Source: Thermoproteota archaeon (GTDB lineage: Archaea; Korarchaeota; Korarchaeia; B14-G2). Taken from it: DNA of 20,072 bases. Positions 1 through 7,001 of the stretch are shown piece after piece. The notes under the pieces were generated by a model. That model was given only the letters and a program-made list of their open reading frames with translations. It was not told where the DNA came from and searched no databases. The stretch is taken from positions 1 through 20,072 of the forward strand of contig QMWA01000013.1 of assembly GCA_003661385.1 (NCBI GenBank), written 5' to 3'. A program made the position numbers and the translations under genes. The first letter of the stretch is position 1. Each line of letters starts with the position of its first letter.

Positions 1-374
1 ACACACCTCCCTGCTGCGAACTGGGATGGAAGCCCTATCTTCAAGCCTTCAGTGGTCTGGTGCACGTGCTTGACCTTTATCCCAGTTTTCTTGGTGAATG
101 CCTCAAGAGCCTTCAGGAAGTTCTCCTCCTCAGACCCACCCCAGAGGCTGAAGACCACGAGCTCGACAGGCTTAGTTGGAGTGGGAGTAGGCTTGGGAGT
201 CGGTGTAGGAGTTGGTGTTGGTGTTGGGGTAGGTCGCACTGGCGTCGGGGTCGGTGGTGGGGGTGTGGGCTTAGGGGCCATGTAGTAGCCTATTACCCCT
301 CCGATCAGCAGGCAGATAGCTGCCACCACAGCGAGGTAGCCCCATACCCTCTTAGACTCAGACAACACGTTCAC
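1..374 (-). CDS. ABC transporter sugar-binding protein, N-terminal part (runs off left edge)
   Basis: Only the first ~124 codons are in the window. The protein starts with a short basic N-terminus and one hydrophobic segment (about residues 11-31), then a threonine-proline-rich linker (about residues 35-68), then a mature domain beginning VELVVFSLWGGSEEENFLKA, typical of family 1 extracellular sugar-binding proteins. It would be membrane-anchored on the outer face, with the TP linker acting as a spacer, as in many crenarchaeal binding proteins. The start is GTG at 374, chosen because a TATA box is centred 26 bases upstream, which predicts a leaderless mRNA; GTG at 368 is an alternative. It points away from the rest of the locus, so its permeases and ATPase, if any, lie to the left. 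It is a second sugar-binding protein besides MalE at 9796-11103. Ligand unknown. Confidence 0.8.
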   Translation of the reverse strand, partial: MNVLSESKRVWGYLAVVAAICLLIGGVIGYYMAPKPTPPPPTPTPVRPTPTPTPTPTPTPKPTPTPTKPVELVVFSLWGGSEEENFLKALEAFTKKTGIKVKHVHQTTEGLKIGLPSQFAAGRC

Positions 375-394
375 CGTGTGGGTGAAGACTCTTG

Positions 395-404
395 CCTTAT
401 AAAG
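395..404 (-). promoter_or_regulatory. TATA box for the left-edge sugar-binding protein
   Basis: On the minus strand the sequence reads CTTTATAAGG, centred about 26 bases before the GTG at 374. That spacing puts the transcription start at or next to the start codon, so the mRNA should be leaderless. No Shine-Dalgarno sequence precedes the GTG. Confidence 0.6.
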
Positions 405-792
405 GTTATGCTGAATATCGTTATACTCCGCTGCGTTTTCCGCTCCAGCCAGCTCGCCTTAAGAGCCCTCTCTGGAGCCTAGGAGGCTGCATGCAGGAGG
501 CTACCAGCCAGCAGCACTCACAGCAGATTTCAAGGAGTCGCCCCAACAGGAGCTCAGATACCTCAAGGGGAGGATATCAGCAGGCATGCGGCCTAGCTGC
601 GTGCGCTGCTGCTATACCCGCCACATGCCTCCTAGCCTTCTCAGTAAGGCCTTGATGCTCTGGATTACAGCGCCCTAGCTACTGGATGGCAGGCAGCTGC
701 TGTCTACGGGCTTTCTACCCATGCATTCAAAGACCCCCTCTCAGGCGGCCTATACAGAAGGCTGTTAAGTACCTTCTTGAGCGCTTCAAGCT

Positions 793-799
793 GGTGAGG
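793..799 (+). promoter_or_regulatory. Ribosome binding site deciding the GH1 start
   Basis: GGTGAGG lies 4 bases before the GTG at 804 and matches the archaeal Shine-Dalgarno core. It supports 804, rather than the downstream GTG at 964, as the true start of the glycosidase. Confidence 0.55.
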
Positions 800-803
800 C
801 CAT

Positions 804-2352
804 GTGCTTGAGGGAGAAGCGTGCTTCCCTAGCTTCTTCAAGTTTGGTGCGGCTTCATCTGGGTTCCAGTTCGAGATGGGAGACCCTGAGGGTAGGGCTA
901 TAGACTCAGGCAGCGACTGGTGGGCTTGGGCTCACGACCCCCCTCAACGCTGCTGCTGGGGTTGTGAGCGGAGACCTTCCTGAGGACGGCCCATGCTACT
1001 GGCTGCTATACAGGAGGGATCATGAGCTGCTATGTGAGATGGGCCTTGAAGCCTACAGGATGGGAGTTGAGTGGAGCAGAATCTTCCCAAAACCCACCTT
1101 TAAGGTGCATGTCGACGTGAAGCTGGATGGTGGTGTCAGGGCTGTCCACATCGACAAGGGAGCTCTAGAGGAGCTCGACAAGCTGGCCGACAAGGCTGCT
1201 GTAGAGCACTACAGAGAAGCCATCCTAGACCTGAAGGCGCGAGGAGTGCATGTAACTGTCTGCTTAAACCACTTCACGATGCCAGCTTGGCTCCACAGCC
1301 CGCTGAGAGCCAGGAGCACCGCGCTGAGGGAGGGTGGAGGCTGGGTCAGCAGGCAGGCTGTCATAGAGTTCACCAAGTACGCTGCCTACATGGCTTACAA
1401 GCTAGGAGACCTTGTTGACGCGTGGGCTACGCTGAACGAGCCTAGGGCTGTAGCCTATGAGGGCTACCTGAGGCCTAGGTCAGGCTTCCCTCCAGGCGTG
1501 CTGAGCTTGAGCGCATACACCCAGGCAATGAGGCACCTGGTAGAGGCTCATGCTAGGGCATATGACGCCTTAAAGGAGTGGAGTCCAAGAGAGGTTCCAG
1601 CTGGGGTAATATACGACATCTACCTAGCTGAGCCTCTCAGGGAAGAGGACGCTGAGGCAGCGGAGAACGCCAGATACGTGCTCAACTGGTGGTATCTTGA
1701 TGCCATAGCTAAGGGCCTGCTCGCTCCAGAGTACACCAGTGAAGCTCGCAGCAGCCCCGTGCACCGCAGCGACCTCAAGGGCCGAGTAGACTGGATTGGA
1801 GTCAACTACTACACCAGGCTCATCGTCAAGAGAGGCAGGCTGTGGTCTAAGTCCATGGACCTCCTCAACTGGGTGCCTGTACGCGGATACGGCTTTGAGT
1901 GCAGGCCGAACTCCACGTCTCTAGCAGGCCTCCCGACAAGCGATGCTGGCCAGGAAATGTACCCGCAGGGCATCAGAGAGGCCCTCAAGGAGACCTACAG
2001 GAGGTATAAGCTCCCCCTAGTCGTGTCTGAGAACGGCGTAGCAGACCACGCAGACAAGCTGAGGCCACACTACATCCTATCACACCTAGCAGAGGTATAC
2101 AAGGCCATTGAAGACGGAGTTGACGTGCGGGGGTACTACTACTGGGCTCTAGTAGACAACTACGAGTGGGCTCACGGCTTCAGGATGAGATACGGCCTCT
2201 GCCACGTAGACTTCAGGACCAAGCATAGGCTGCTGAGGCCTAGCGCCATCATGTACGCCAGGATAGCAGCAGAGAAGAGCATACCAGGAGGCATCATCCC
2301 AGCCTACTGGAGCACTGTAGTTAATAACCCCTTGGCCACCGGGGGGCTATGA
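804..2352 (+). CDS. lacS: GH1 beta-glycosidase (LacS type), interrupted by a frameshift
   Basis: This is a family 1 glycoside hydrolase that hydrolyses beta-D-galactosides and beta-D-glucosides in the cytoplasm by a retaining mechanism. The N-terminal part from GTG 804 reads FPSFFKFGAASSGFQFEMG, which matches the first strand and aglycone site of Sulfolobus LacS. The frame is then lost at a run of six C (938-943), where deleting one C restores DPLNAAAGVVSGDLPEDGP and the rest of the protein. Repaired length is 515 residues against 489 for Sulfolobus LacS. The acid/base is E212 in TLNEP and the nucleophile E409 in SENG (repaired numbering); the C-terminal W-ADNYEW-like motif is present as WALVDNYEW. 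The unshifted long frame is 964-2352. It overlaps treT by 4 bases (ATGA), so the two are probably translationally coupled. The shift may be real, a sequencing error, or, less likely, recoded. Confidence 0.88.
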
Positions 2353-3575
2353 GCCCCAGCATCGAGGACTACAGGAGCATAATAGGAGAGGAGGAGGTTG
2401 AGGGGATTAAGGCTGCTGCAGAGGAGGTCAGCGGCCTCTCGCTAGTCCACGTGAACTCAACGAGGTTTGGAGGTGGGGTGGCTGAGATACTCCACAGCAT
2501 GGTTCCACTGATGAAGTCAGTTGGCCTGGAAGCCAGGTGGGAGGTGATGAAGGGGGACCTGAGCTTCTTCACAGTCACGAAGAAGCTTCACAACGCCCTC
2601 CAGGGCGCTGACATACACCTGTCAAGAGAGGAGCTTGAGCTGTACATGAGGTATAACAAGGCGAGTGCTGAGGAGCTCGAGCTGGACGCTGACTTCATAG
2701 TAGTCCACGACTACCAGCCTATGGCTATCCCAAAATACAGCAGGCCAACTAGCTCCACCTGGATCTGGAGGTGCCACATAGACCTCTCCACCCCACAGGC
2801 TGACGCCCTGAAGCTGGTATCCTCCCTGATCCCCCTCTACTCTGCAGCAGTGTTCTCCATGAAGGAGTTTGCTAGAGGCCTCAAGCTCCGCAAGCTAGCA
2901 GTCATCCCTCCATCAATAGACCCGCTCAGCGACAAGAACAAGCCTCTCCCTGAAAGCGAGGTCCTGAGGGTTCTGGAGAGGTATGACATAGACCCTGATA
3001 GGCCGATCATGACGCAGGTAGCTAGATTCGACCCGTGGAAAGACCCCCTGGGGGCTGTAGACGCATACAGGATCGTCAAGAGAGAGGTGCCTGGGGTGCA
3101 GCTCCTGATGGTAGCTTCCATGGCCTCAGATGACCCAGAGGGCTGGTACTGGTATGAGAAGGTAGCCCGCTATGTTGGAGAAGACTACGACGTGCACCTG
3201 CTGACGAACATGATCGGGGTTGGGAGCCTAGAGGTCAACGCCCTCCAGAGAGCATCCGATGTAGCAGTCCTCAAGTCCATAAGAGAGGGGTTCGGGCTGT
3301 CAGTAGCTGAAGCCCTCTGGAAGAAGGTCCCCGTCGTCGCCAGCAGCGCAGGAGGAATAAAGCTGCAGGTGATAGACGGCGTAACAGGCTTCATAGTGTC
3401 GACAGTCCAGGAGCTAGCTGAAAAAGTCCTGTACCTGCTCAAGCACCCTGAGGAAGCTAGGAGAATGGGGGCTAACGGAGCTGAGCACGTCAGGAGGAAC
3501 TTCCTGATAACAAGGCACCTAAAAGACTACCTGAAGCTCATCTCATCACTCAAGAGCTCTGCACCGCTCGCCTAA
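2349..3575 (+). CDS. treT: Trehalose synthase TreT (GT4 family)
   Basis: TreT is a trehalose glycosyltransferring synthase that joins glucose from NDP-glucose to free glucose to give trehalose, reversibly, in the cytoplasm. The N-terminus carries the family signature HVNSTRFGGGVAEILHSMVP followed by WEVMKGDLSFFTVTKKLHNA and WIWRCHIDLS, which I recognise from Pyrococcus and Thermoproteus TreT. The C-terminal Rossmann domain holds the GT-B retaining E-x7-E motif (E313, E321) in EGFGLSVAE and a following SSAGGI loop. Length is 408 residues, close to the family norm of about 410. It starts at ATG 2349 within the stop of the GH1 gene. In Thermococcus treT sits in the trehalose/maltose transporter cluster under TrmB, and the same partners occur here. 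The last ~86 bases are duplicated at 4707-4795. Confidence 0.9.
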   Translation: MSPSIEDYRSIIGEEEVEGIKAAAEEVSGLSLVHVNSTRFGGGVAEILHSMVPLMKSVGLEARWEVMKGDLSFFTVTKKLHNALQGADIHLSREELELYMRYNKASAEELELDADFIVVHDYQPMAIPKYSRPTSSTWIWRCHIDLSTPQADALKLVSSLIPLYSAAVFSMKEFARGLKLRKLAVIPPSIDPLSDKNKPLPESEVLRVLERYDIDPDRPIMTQVARFDPWKDPLGAVDAYRIVKREVPGVQLLMVASMASDDPEGWYWYEKVARYVGEDYDVHLLTNMIGVGSLEVNALQRASDVAVLKSIREGFGLSVAEALWKKVPVVASSAGGIKLQVIDGVTGFIVSTVQELAEKVLYLLKHPEEARRMGANGAEHVRRNFLITRHLKDYLKLISSLKSSAPLA

Positions 3576-3615
3576 GCCTACCATCTTCCTCCTCAAGTGC
3601 TACTCTGCAGACCCT
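3489..3615 (+). repeat. Direct repeat copy A: treT/galT junction (left of the toxin-antitoxin insert)
   Basis: This segment matches 4707-4835 at roughly 75-80% by eye, with a 22-base perfect block (3500-3521 and 4719-4740). On the plus strand it is the true end of treT. On the minus strand it still encodes a recognisable GalT tail, RVCRVALEEEDGRLRRAVQS followed by a stop at 3550-3552, compared with RICRVAPEEAAGRLRRAVQ in the intact gene. The ghost galT stop lies inside treT, so the two genes overlapped tail-to-tail by 26 bases here. Confidence 0.85.
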
Positions 3616-3726
3616 GGCTCCTAAGCACTGCTACGTGTAGGTGCTATCAGCTGCTCACATGTGCTTTAGCTTACACTGGAGCTTCCTGCCAGCTAGCAGA
3701 GTACTGAAACACGTAGCTAATGGATG

Positions 3727-3745
3727 GCCTGCTGCACCAGCAGGC
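3727..3745 (-). terminator. Perfect hairpin just past the toxin remnant
   Basis: GCCTGCTG, loop CAC, CAGCAGGC: an 8-bp GC-rich stem with a 3-base loop, 12 bases beyond the end of the PIN remnant on the minus strand. There is no strong T run after it, so a terminator role is only a guess; RNA stability or a recombination scar are alternatives. Confidence 0.3.
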
Positions 3746-3756
3746 TTCAGTAGAAT

Positions 3757-4259
3757 CTACATCTCCCTTAGGATCCTTGCTATGATGCTGTCGCTTACCC
3801 AGAAGCCATGCTCCCTAAGCTTCCTGATATCAGACACCAAGGTACGCTTGTCTATCAGCCCTTTGTCATAGAGCATCTTGAGGACACGTAGGGTCCCAGC
3901 TACGTTGAGGCCTAGCTCATAGGCTCTCCTTCATGCTAGTCTGTCATCCAAAACCACGAAGTCAGCTTCCTCCTCTAATGCTAGGGCTATAGCCTCAGCT
4001 TCCCCAACGATAGATCTTGGCATAGCTCTTCTACTACACTGCGGCTTCTCACCCGCTTGACAGACACCACTCCCTCCTCTATAGCCTCTCTTAAGCTCCT
4101 ATCACCAGGCAGCCCTTGCCCTCTGATACACACCTCCTCATATACAGCAGCTGGAACCACAACCTCGTTAAAGACATGCAGCATTTCTCTTAGGTAGCCC
4201 AGCTTGCTCAAAGCTATCACAGCTGAAGAGTCTAGTACTACCTTAATGCGCTCCTTCAA
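3757..4259 (-). pseudogene. Broken PIN-domain toxin (DUF3368/VapC-like)
   Basis: PIN-domain toxins are Mg-dependent RNases neutralised by their cognate antitoxin. The N-terminal part from TTG 4259 reads KVVLDSSAVIALSKLGYL, with the first catalytic Asp. After LSLG the frame is lost near 4001-4006 by one missing base; in the next frame the protein resumes EAEAIALALEEEADFVVLDD, the acidic core typical of DUF3368, then meets an in-frame TGA at 3931-3933, and continues YELGLNVAGTLRVLKMLYDK to a TAG at 3757-3759. So there are two independent lesions and the toxin is probably dead. The TTG start overlaps the antitoxin gene by 17 bases, the usual arrangement of a coupled pair. The one-base gap could be a sequencing error, but the TGA would remain. 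Confidence 0.85.
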
Positions 4260-4482
4260 GGCCTAGCTCCCTTAAAGCCTCCTGGTCACTATAGCAGTAA
4301 GCCGGCATCCCCCTCTTCTTAAGCTCCTCAAGGAAAGCCTGTAGAGGCAGCCCTGCCAGCTCAGCAGCCTTCCCCACGCTCACCAGCCCCTTTCTCAGAG
4401 CCTCAATAGCAACAGCTAACCTGACCTCCTGCTCCTCAAGCCCCTCAGGAACCTCAACCTGGACTACCCTCAGCTCAAGCAC
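4243..4482 (-). CDS. UPF0175 family antitoxin
   Basis: The 79-residue protein matches UPF0175, small antitoxins with a helix-turn-helix-like core found next to PIN/DUF3368 toxins. Diagnostic stretches are VAIEALRKGLVSVGKAAELA (residues about 28-47) and FLEELKKRGMPAYCYSDQEA. It would bind and block its PIN partner and may repress its own promoter. The start is GTG at 4482, supported by a TATA box 26 bases upstream (leaderless). The frame is intact although the toxin overlapping its 3' end is broken, so it may be an orphan kept to counter a related toxin elsewhere, or a recent loss. Confidence 0.85.
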   Translation of the reverse strand: MLELRVVQVEVPEGLEEQEVRLAVAIEALRKGLVSVGKAAELAGLPLQAFLEELKKRGMPAYCYSDQEALRELGLEGAH

Positions 4483-4502
4483 CCAAGGTAGAGGCTAAGA
4501 AG

Positions 4503-4513
4503 CCATTAAAATA
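4503..4513 (-). promoter_or_regulatory. TATA box of the antitoxin-toxin operon
   Basis: Minus strand TATTTTAATGG, centred about 26 bases before GTG 4482, predicting leaderless transcription. The ~190 bases between this box and the repeat at 4707 hold no gene I can support. Confidence 0.55.
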
Positions 4514-4706
4514 CTTTGTCCCAGGCAGCTCCCAGATGCATGCAAGAGCTCTCGACTGTAAAGGCTTGCCGCCATCACATGGGGTCTCCTGAGCTCTAGC
4601 AGCTCTAGGATCGCAGCTACAGAGCACACAGCATACTCGGCCAGCTTCCTGCCAGCATTCCACCAAATATGGGTTAAACAGCTGTCTCAGGGTTTTAGCT
4701 GAGTAG

Positions 4707-4835
4707 CGTCGGGAGGAGCTTCCTGATAACAAGGCACCTAGGAGGCCACCTGAAGCTCACATTGCCGGCTCAGAAGCTCTGCACTGCTCGCCTGAGCCTG
4801 CCAGCTGCCTCCTCAGGTGCTACTCTGCAGATCCT
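4707..4835 (+). repeat. Direct repeat copy B: treT/galT junction (right of the toxin-antitoxin insert)
   Basis: Second copy of the 3489-3615 segment. On the minus strand it is the genuine 3' end of the GalT-like gene (stop 4770-4772). On the plus strand it is a decayed treT tail reading GRSFLITRHLGGHLKL, compared with RRNFLITRHLKDYLKL in the intact gene, then drifting out of frame after a one-base indel. Together with copy A it brackets the toxin-antitoxin segment. Confidence 0.85.
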
Positions 4836-5834
4836 GGCGTGCTCTAGTAGCTCAAAGCCTCCTATGCTCTCATATGGGAGTATCTCGCCGAAGAAGTGGA
4901 ATGATCCAGCGTGCCCCATGGGCCTCTGGTAGAACACTATGTTCCCCTCCACATGCCCTATGGCTGCAGCAAGCGCCTTCGCGGCCTTCACCAGGAGCTC
5001 TGCCAGCTCCCTTAGCTCGCTTCCGCTGAGCTTTGTCAAGTCCTCTACATGCCTCTTCACTGTGAACCTGAGGTGGAGGTTCCTTCTGGGAGCTCTGCTA
5101 GCCCACAGCATGGTGTGCTTCCCGCTGTACACGAGCCTCTCCTCATGCTCCTCCTCGCATAGAGGGCAGCTGCCTGAGAAGGCCTGCAGAACAGACTTAA
5201 GTGCCCTCCCGTATCCATCTTGGGTCAGGTCCACGTACACCTGCGTGTGGAGCCTCCTGACGCTCCCGCCAGCTTTCTCACCTAGGTTGAAGAAGACGTA
5301 GGCTGGTGCGCTAGAGAACCCCTTTGCCTTAGCTGAGCTCCAGCAGGCTTCCAGCCCCCTAGCTGTGACCTCTAGGAGCTTGAGGAGCTCGCTTGGGCTG
5401 CAGGCCTCTACTCTCTCAGCGTACCTCCTGGTGAATGCTACCAGGCATATGCCTAGTGCTAGCCTGCTGCCCTTAAGCCTCTCCTCTATCTTGGGGAGCA
5501 GCTCCTCGTCAACTACCCTAGCCATCGGAGGGTACCTGTTCACTATGGCGAAAGCCTCGCCTTTGAGCTCCCTGGCCTTTGGCTCCACTGAGAAGGGGCT
5601 GTCAGCAAGCCCGCTGCTGTCAGCTACAACTATAGCGTAGTCAGCTCCCTTCACAACCTCCTCAAGCGGGTCAGCTCCCCTAGGCCTCTCACCTCGCACT
5701 GAGCTGATGTAGGCGAAGTGCTCAAGCAGCATGTCCCACTTCTTCACTGGGAGAGGCTTGTCCCCCCTGTAGTTGAACCTGGATATCACGCCCCAGTGCA
5801 TGTATGGTATCTTCTCGAGCGGCAGGGTGCTCAT
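4770..5834 (-). CDS. GalT-like nucleotidylyltransferase (HIT superfamily)
   Basis: The protein resembles galactose-1-phosphate uridylyltransferase, which moves UMP between glucose-1-P and galactose-1-P through a histidine intermediate. The first HIT half carries FFNLGEKAGGSVRRLHTQVY: the nucleophile His (H196) and following Gln (Q198) are kept, but the HPH of classical GalT is R194-L195-H196. The second half starts with SCPLCEEEHEERLVYSG (CxxC, likely metal site) and has NIVFYQRPMG and FHFFGEILP, like the C-terminal GalT half. With the ATG at 5834 it has 354 residues and overlaps the upstream gene by 4 bases (ATGA); ATG 5846 and 5882 are possible longer starts. It is the last gene of the mal operon and could supply nucleotide-sugar to TreT or the neighbouring transferase. 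The substrate is not certain. Confidence 0.75.
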   Translation of the reverse strand: MSTLPLEKIPYMHWGVISRFNYRGDKPLPVKKWDMLLEHFAYISSVRGERPRGADPLEEVVKGADYAIVVADSSGLADSPFSVEPKARELKGEAFAIVNRYPPMARVVDEELLPKIEERLKGSRLALGICLVAFTRRYAERVEACSPSELLKLLEVTARGLEACWSSAKAKGFSSAPAYVFFNLGEKAGGSVRRLHTQVYVDLTQDGYGRALKSVLQAFSGSCPLCEEEHEERLVYSGKHTMLWASRAPRRNLHLRFTVKRHVEDLTKLSGSELRELAELLVKAAKALAAAIGHVEGNIVFYQRPMGHAGSFHFFGEILPYESIGGFELLEHARICRVAPEEAAGRLRRAVQSF

Positions 5835-6991
5835 GCCTCCCCCCATACCTGCTTGAGGTACTCCTTCTCGGATTCGAAGCACTCAGCTTCCCTCTGGACC
5901 TCAAGCTCAGCTTCCCTGTCGCTTAGCTCAGCTGTGTCAGCTATGAACGCAGCTACCTTGCCAAGCCAGCACGCATAGAGGCTTCTCAAGACGCCTTCGC
6001 TCCTCCTCCTGGCGTAGGCGGCCAGGTGCCTGTACACTACTCTAGCCCACAGGGTGCTTGGGAAGCTGTCTGCCTCGCCTCCCGCGAGCCTCCTGGCAGC
6101 CTCCTGGACTTCAGTGTAGAGCTCTTTGAGCACGCTGCGGGAGGCGTAGCCTGCTAGAGCCCTCTTGAACCTCGCTATGCCCTGCTTGAGGTCTACTGGA
6201 GCTGGCTGTGTGCACCTCAGCATGGCTCCCCCCTCTAGGAGCTCCACTTCAGTGCTCCCAGATATGCTCCACCACTTGTCTACGTGCCTCGAGGCCACGG
6301 TGAAAAGAGACCCTGAGACGTCTGTGAACATGCCTTCAAGGTGCTTCAGCGGGTCCTTCATGTCATGTAGCTTGGAGCCCAGGTCTGCTTGCGCCACCCT
6401 GGCTCCAGTAGCCAGGGCTGTGCTGGTTATGAAGATGTCTATGCCATACCTGTAGGTGTAATCAGCCCAAGGCTCCTCTAGGAGCTTCTCCGCTAGCCTA
6501 GCTGAGACGCCGAAGTCTCCTCCTATAGGCTGCCTCACTCTCCTGCCGTAGAGTGCTCTCGTAAGCGGGTAGGCGAGGTGCTTTGTTATCATCCCATCAT
6601 ACTTGCTCCTATGGTAGAGTGGGGTTATGAGGTCGTATCTGCCTCTGGCAGCCTGCCCCAGCAGCTTAATCCACTCAGGGGTTATGCTTCTGAGGTCGCT
6701 GTCAACTAGGACTATGCCCTCAGCGCCATACTCGAGTGCCTTGGCCATGATGTGCCTTATGGCGCTGCCTTTGCCAGGTGGCCCAGGGTACCTCTCGACC
6801 ACCTTGTCTACACTGAGCTTCAAGGCCTCTACTACCTCAGGTGTGCCGTCTTGGGAGCCTCCATCAGAGACCAGGATGAGCCCCCTTTCACCTGGGAAGT
6901 GCCTCTCTAAGCCTAGTGCAGCCTGCTTCACCACGTAGCACACTGTCGCAGCAGTGTTATAGGATGGCACACCGACTACTATGTGGTACAT
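5831..6991 (-). CDS. GT-A glycosyltransferase, GT2/GT78/GT81-like
   Basis: The N-terminal domain is a GT-A fold: HIVVGVPSYNTAATV, then SDGGSQDGT, PGKGSAI (residues 71-77) and the metal/NDP-sugar binding DSD at 97-99. The order GKG, DSD, QPIGGDFGVS (154-163), YGID (182-185) and a later KLHD (207-210) resembles mannosylglycerate synthase and glucosyl-3-phosphoglycerate synthase, which make charged compatible solutes. About 170 residues of helical, Arg/Ala/Glu-rich C-terminus follow. No membrane segment is seen, so it is probably cytoplasmic. It starts 10 bases after the malK stop with only a weak ribosome site, and ends in an ATGA overlap with the GalT-like gene, so all three should be co-expressed. 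The donor and acceptor are not determined; a glycerate- or phosphoglycerate-linked sugar is a guess from motif order. Confidence 0.7.
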   Translation of the reverse strand: MYHIVVGVPSYNTAATVCYVVKQAALGLERHFPGERGLILVSDGGSQDGTPEVVEALKLSVDKVVERYPGPPGKGSAIRHIMAKALEYGAEGIVLVDSDLRSITPEWIKLLGQAARGRYDLITPLYHRSKYDGMITKHLAYPLTRALYGRRVRQPIGGDFGVSARLAEKLLEEPWADYTYRYGIDIFITSTALATGARVAQADLGSKLHDMKDPLKHLEGMFTDVSGSLFTVASRHVDKWWSISGSTEVELLEGGAMLRCTQPAPVDLKQGIARFKRALAGYASRSVLKELYTEVQEAARRLAGGEADSFPSTLWARVVYRHLAAYARRRSEGVLRSLYACWLGKVAAFIADTAELSDREAELEVQREAECFESEKEYLKQVWGEA

Positions 6992-7001
6992 TTCAGGTCA
7001 G

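Larger units (their letters stand above)
375..803. other. Divergent intergenic region, no convincing gene
   Basis: This 429-base stretch lies between the leftward binding-protein gene and the rightward GH1 gene. It holds the TATA box at 395-404. The largest open frame (392-655, plus) has no family resemblance and no start signal. Near the right end a plus-strand frame with no start reads RRPIQKAVKYLLERFKLV and stops at 809-811, overlapping the GH1 start; it looks like the tail of a lost upstream gene, but I cannot identify it. A weak TATA-like CCTATACAG near 748-756 could drive the GH1 gene. Confidence 0.4.

Noticed and set aside
175-285. GT-rich, repetitive plus-strand frames that look like a Gly/Val repeat protein or microsatellite
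   Set aside because: They are the reverse of the Thr-Pro-rich linker of the minus-strand sugar-binding protein; codon use varies (ACT/ACA/ACC, CCT/CCA), so it is a protein linker and not a simple repeat.
4475-4732. Minus-strand open frame of 85 codons upstream of the antitoxin
   Set aside because: No family resemblance and unusual composition (many Cys/Arg/Ser); it contains the antitoxin TATA box and part of repeat B.
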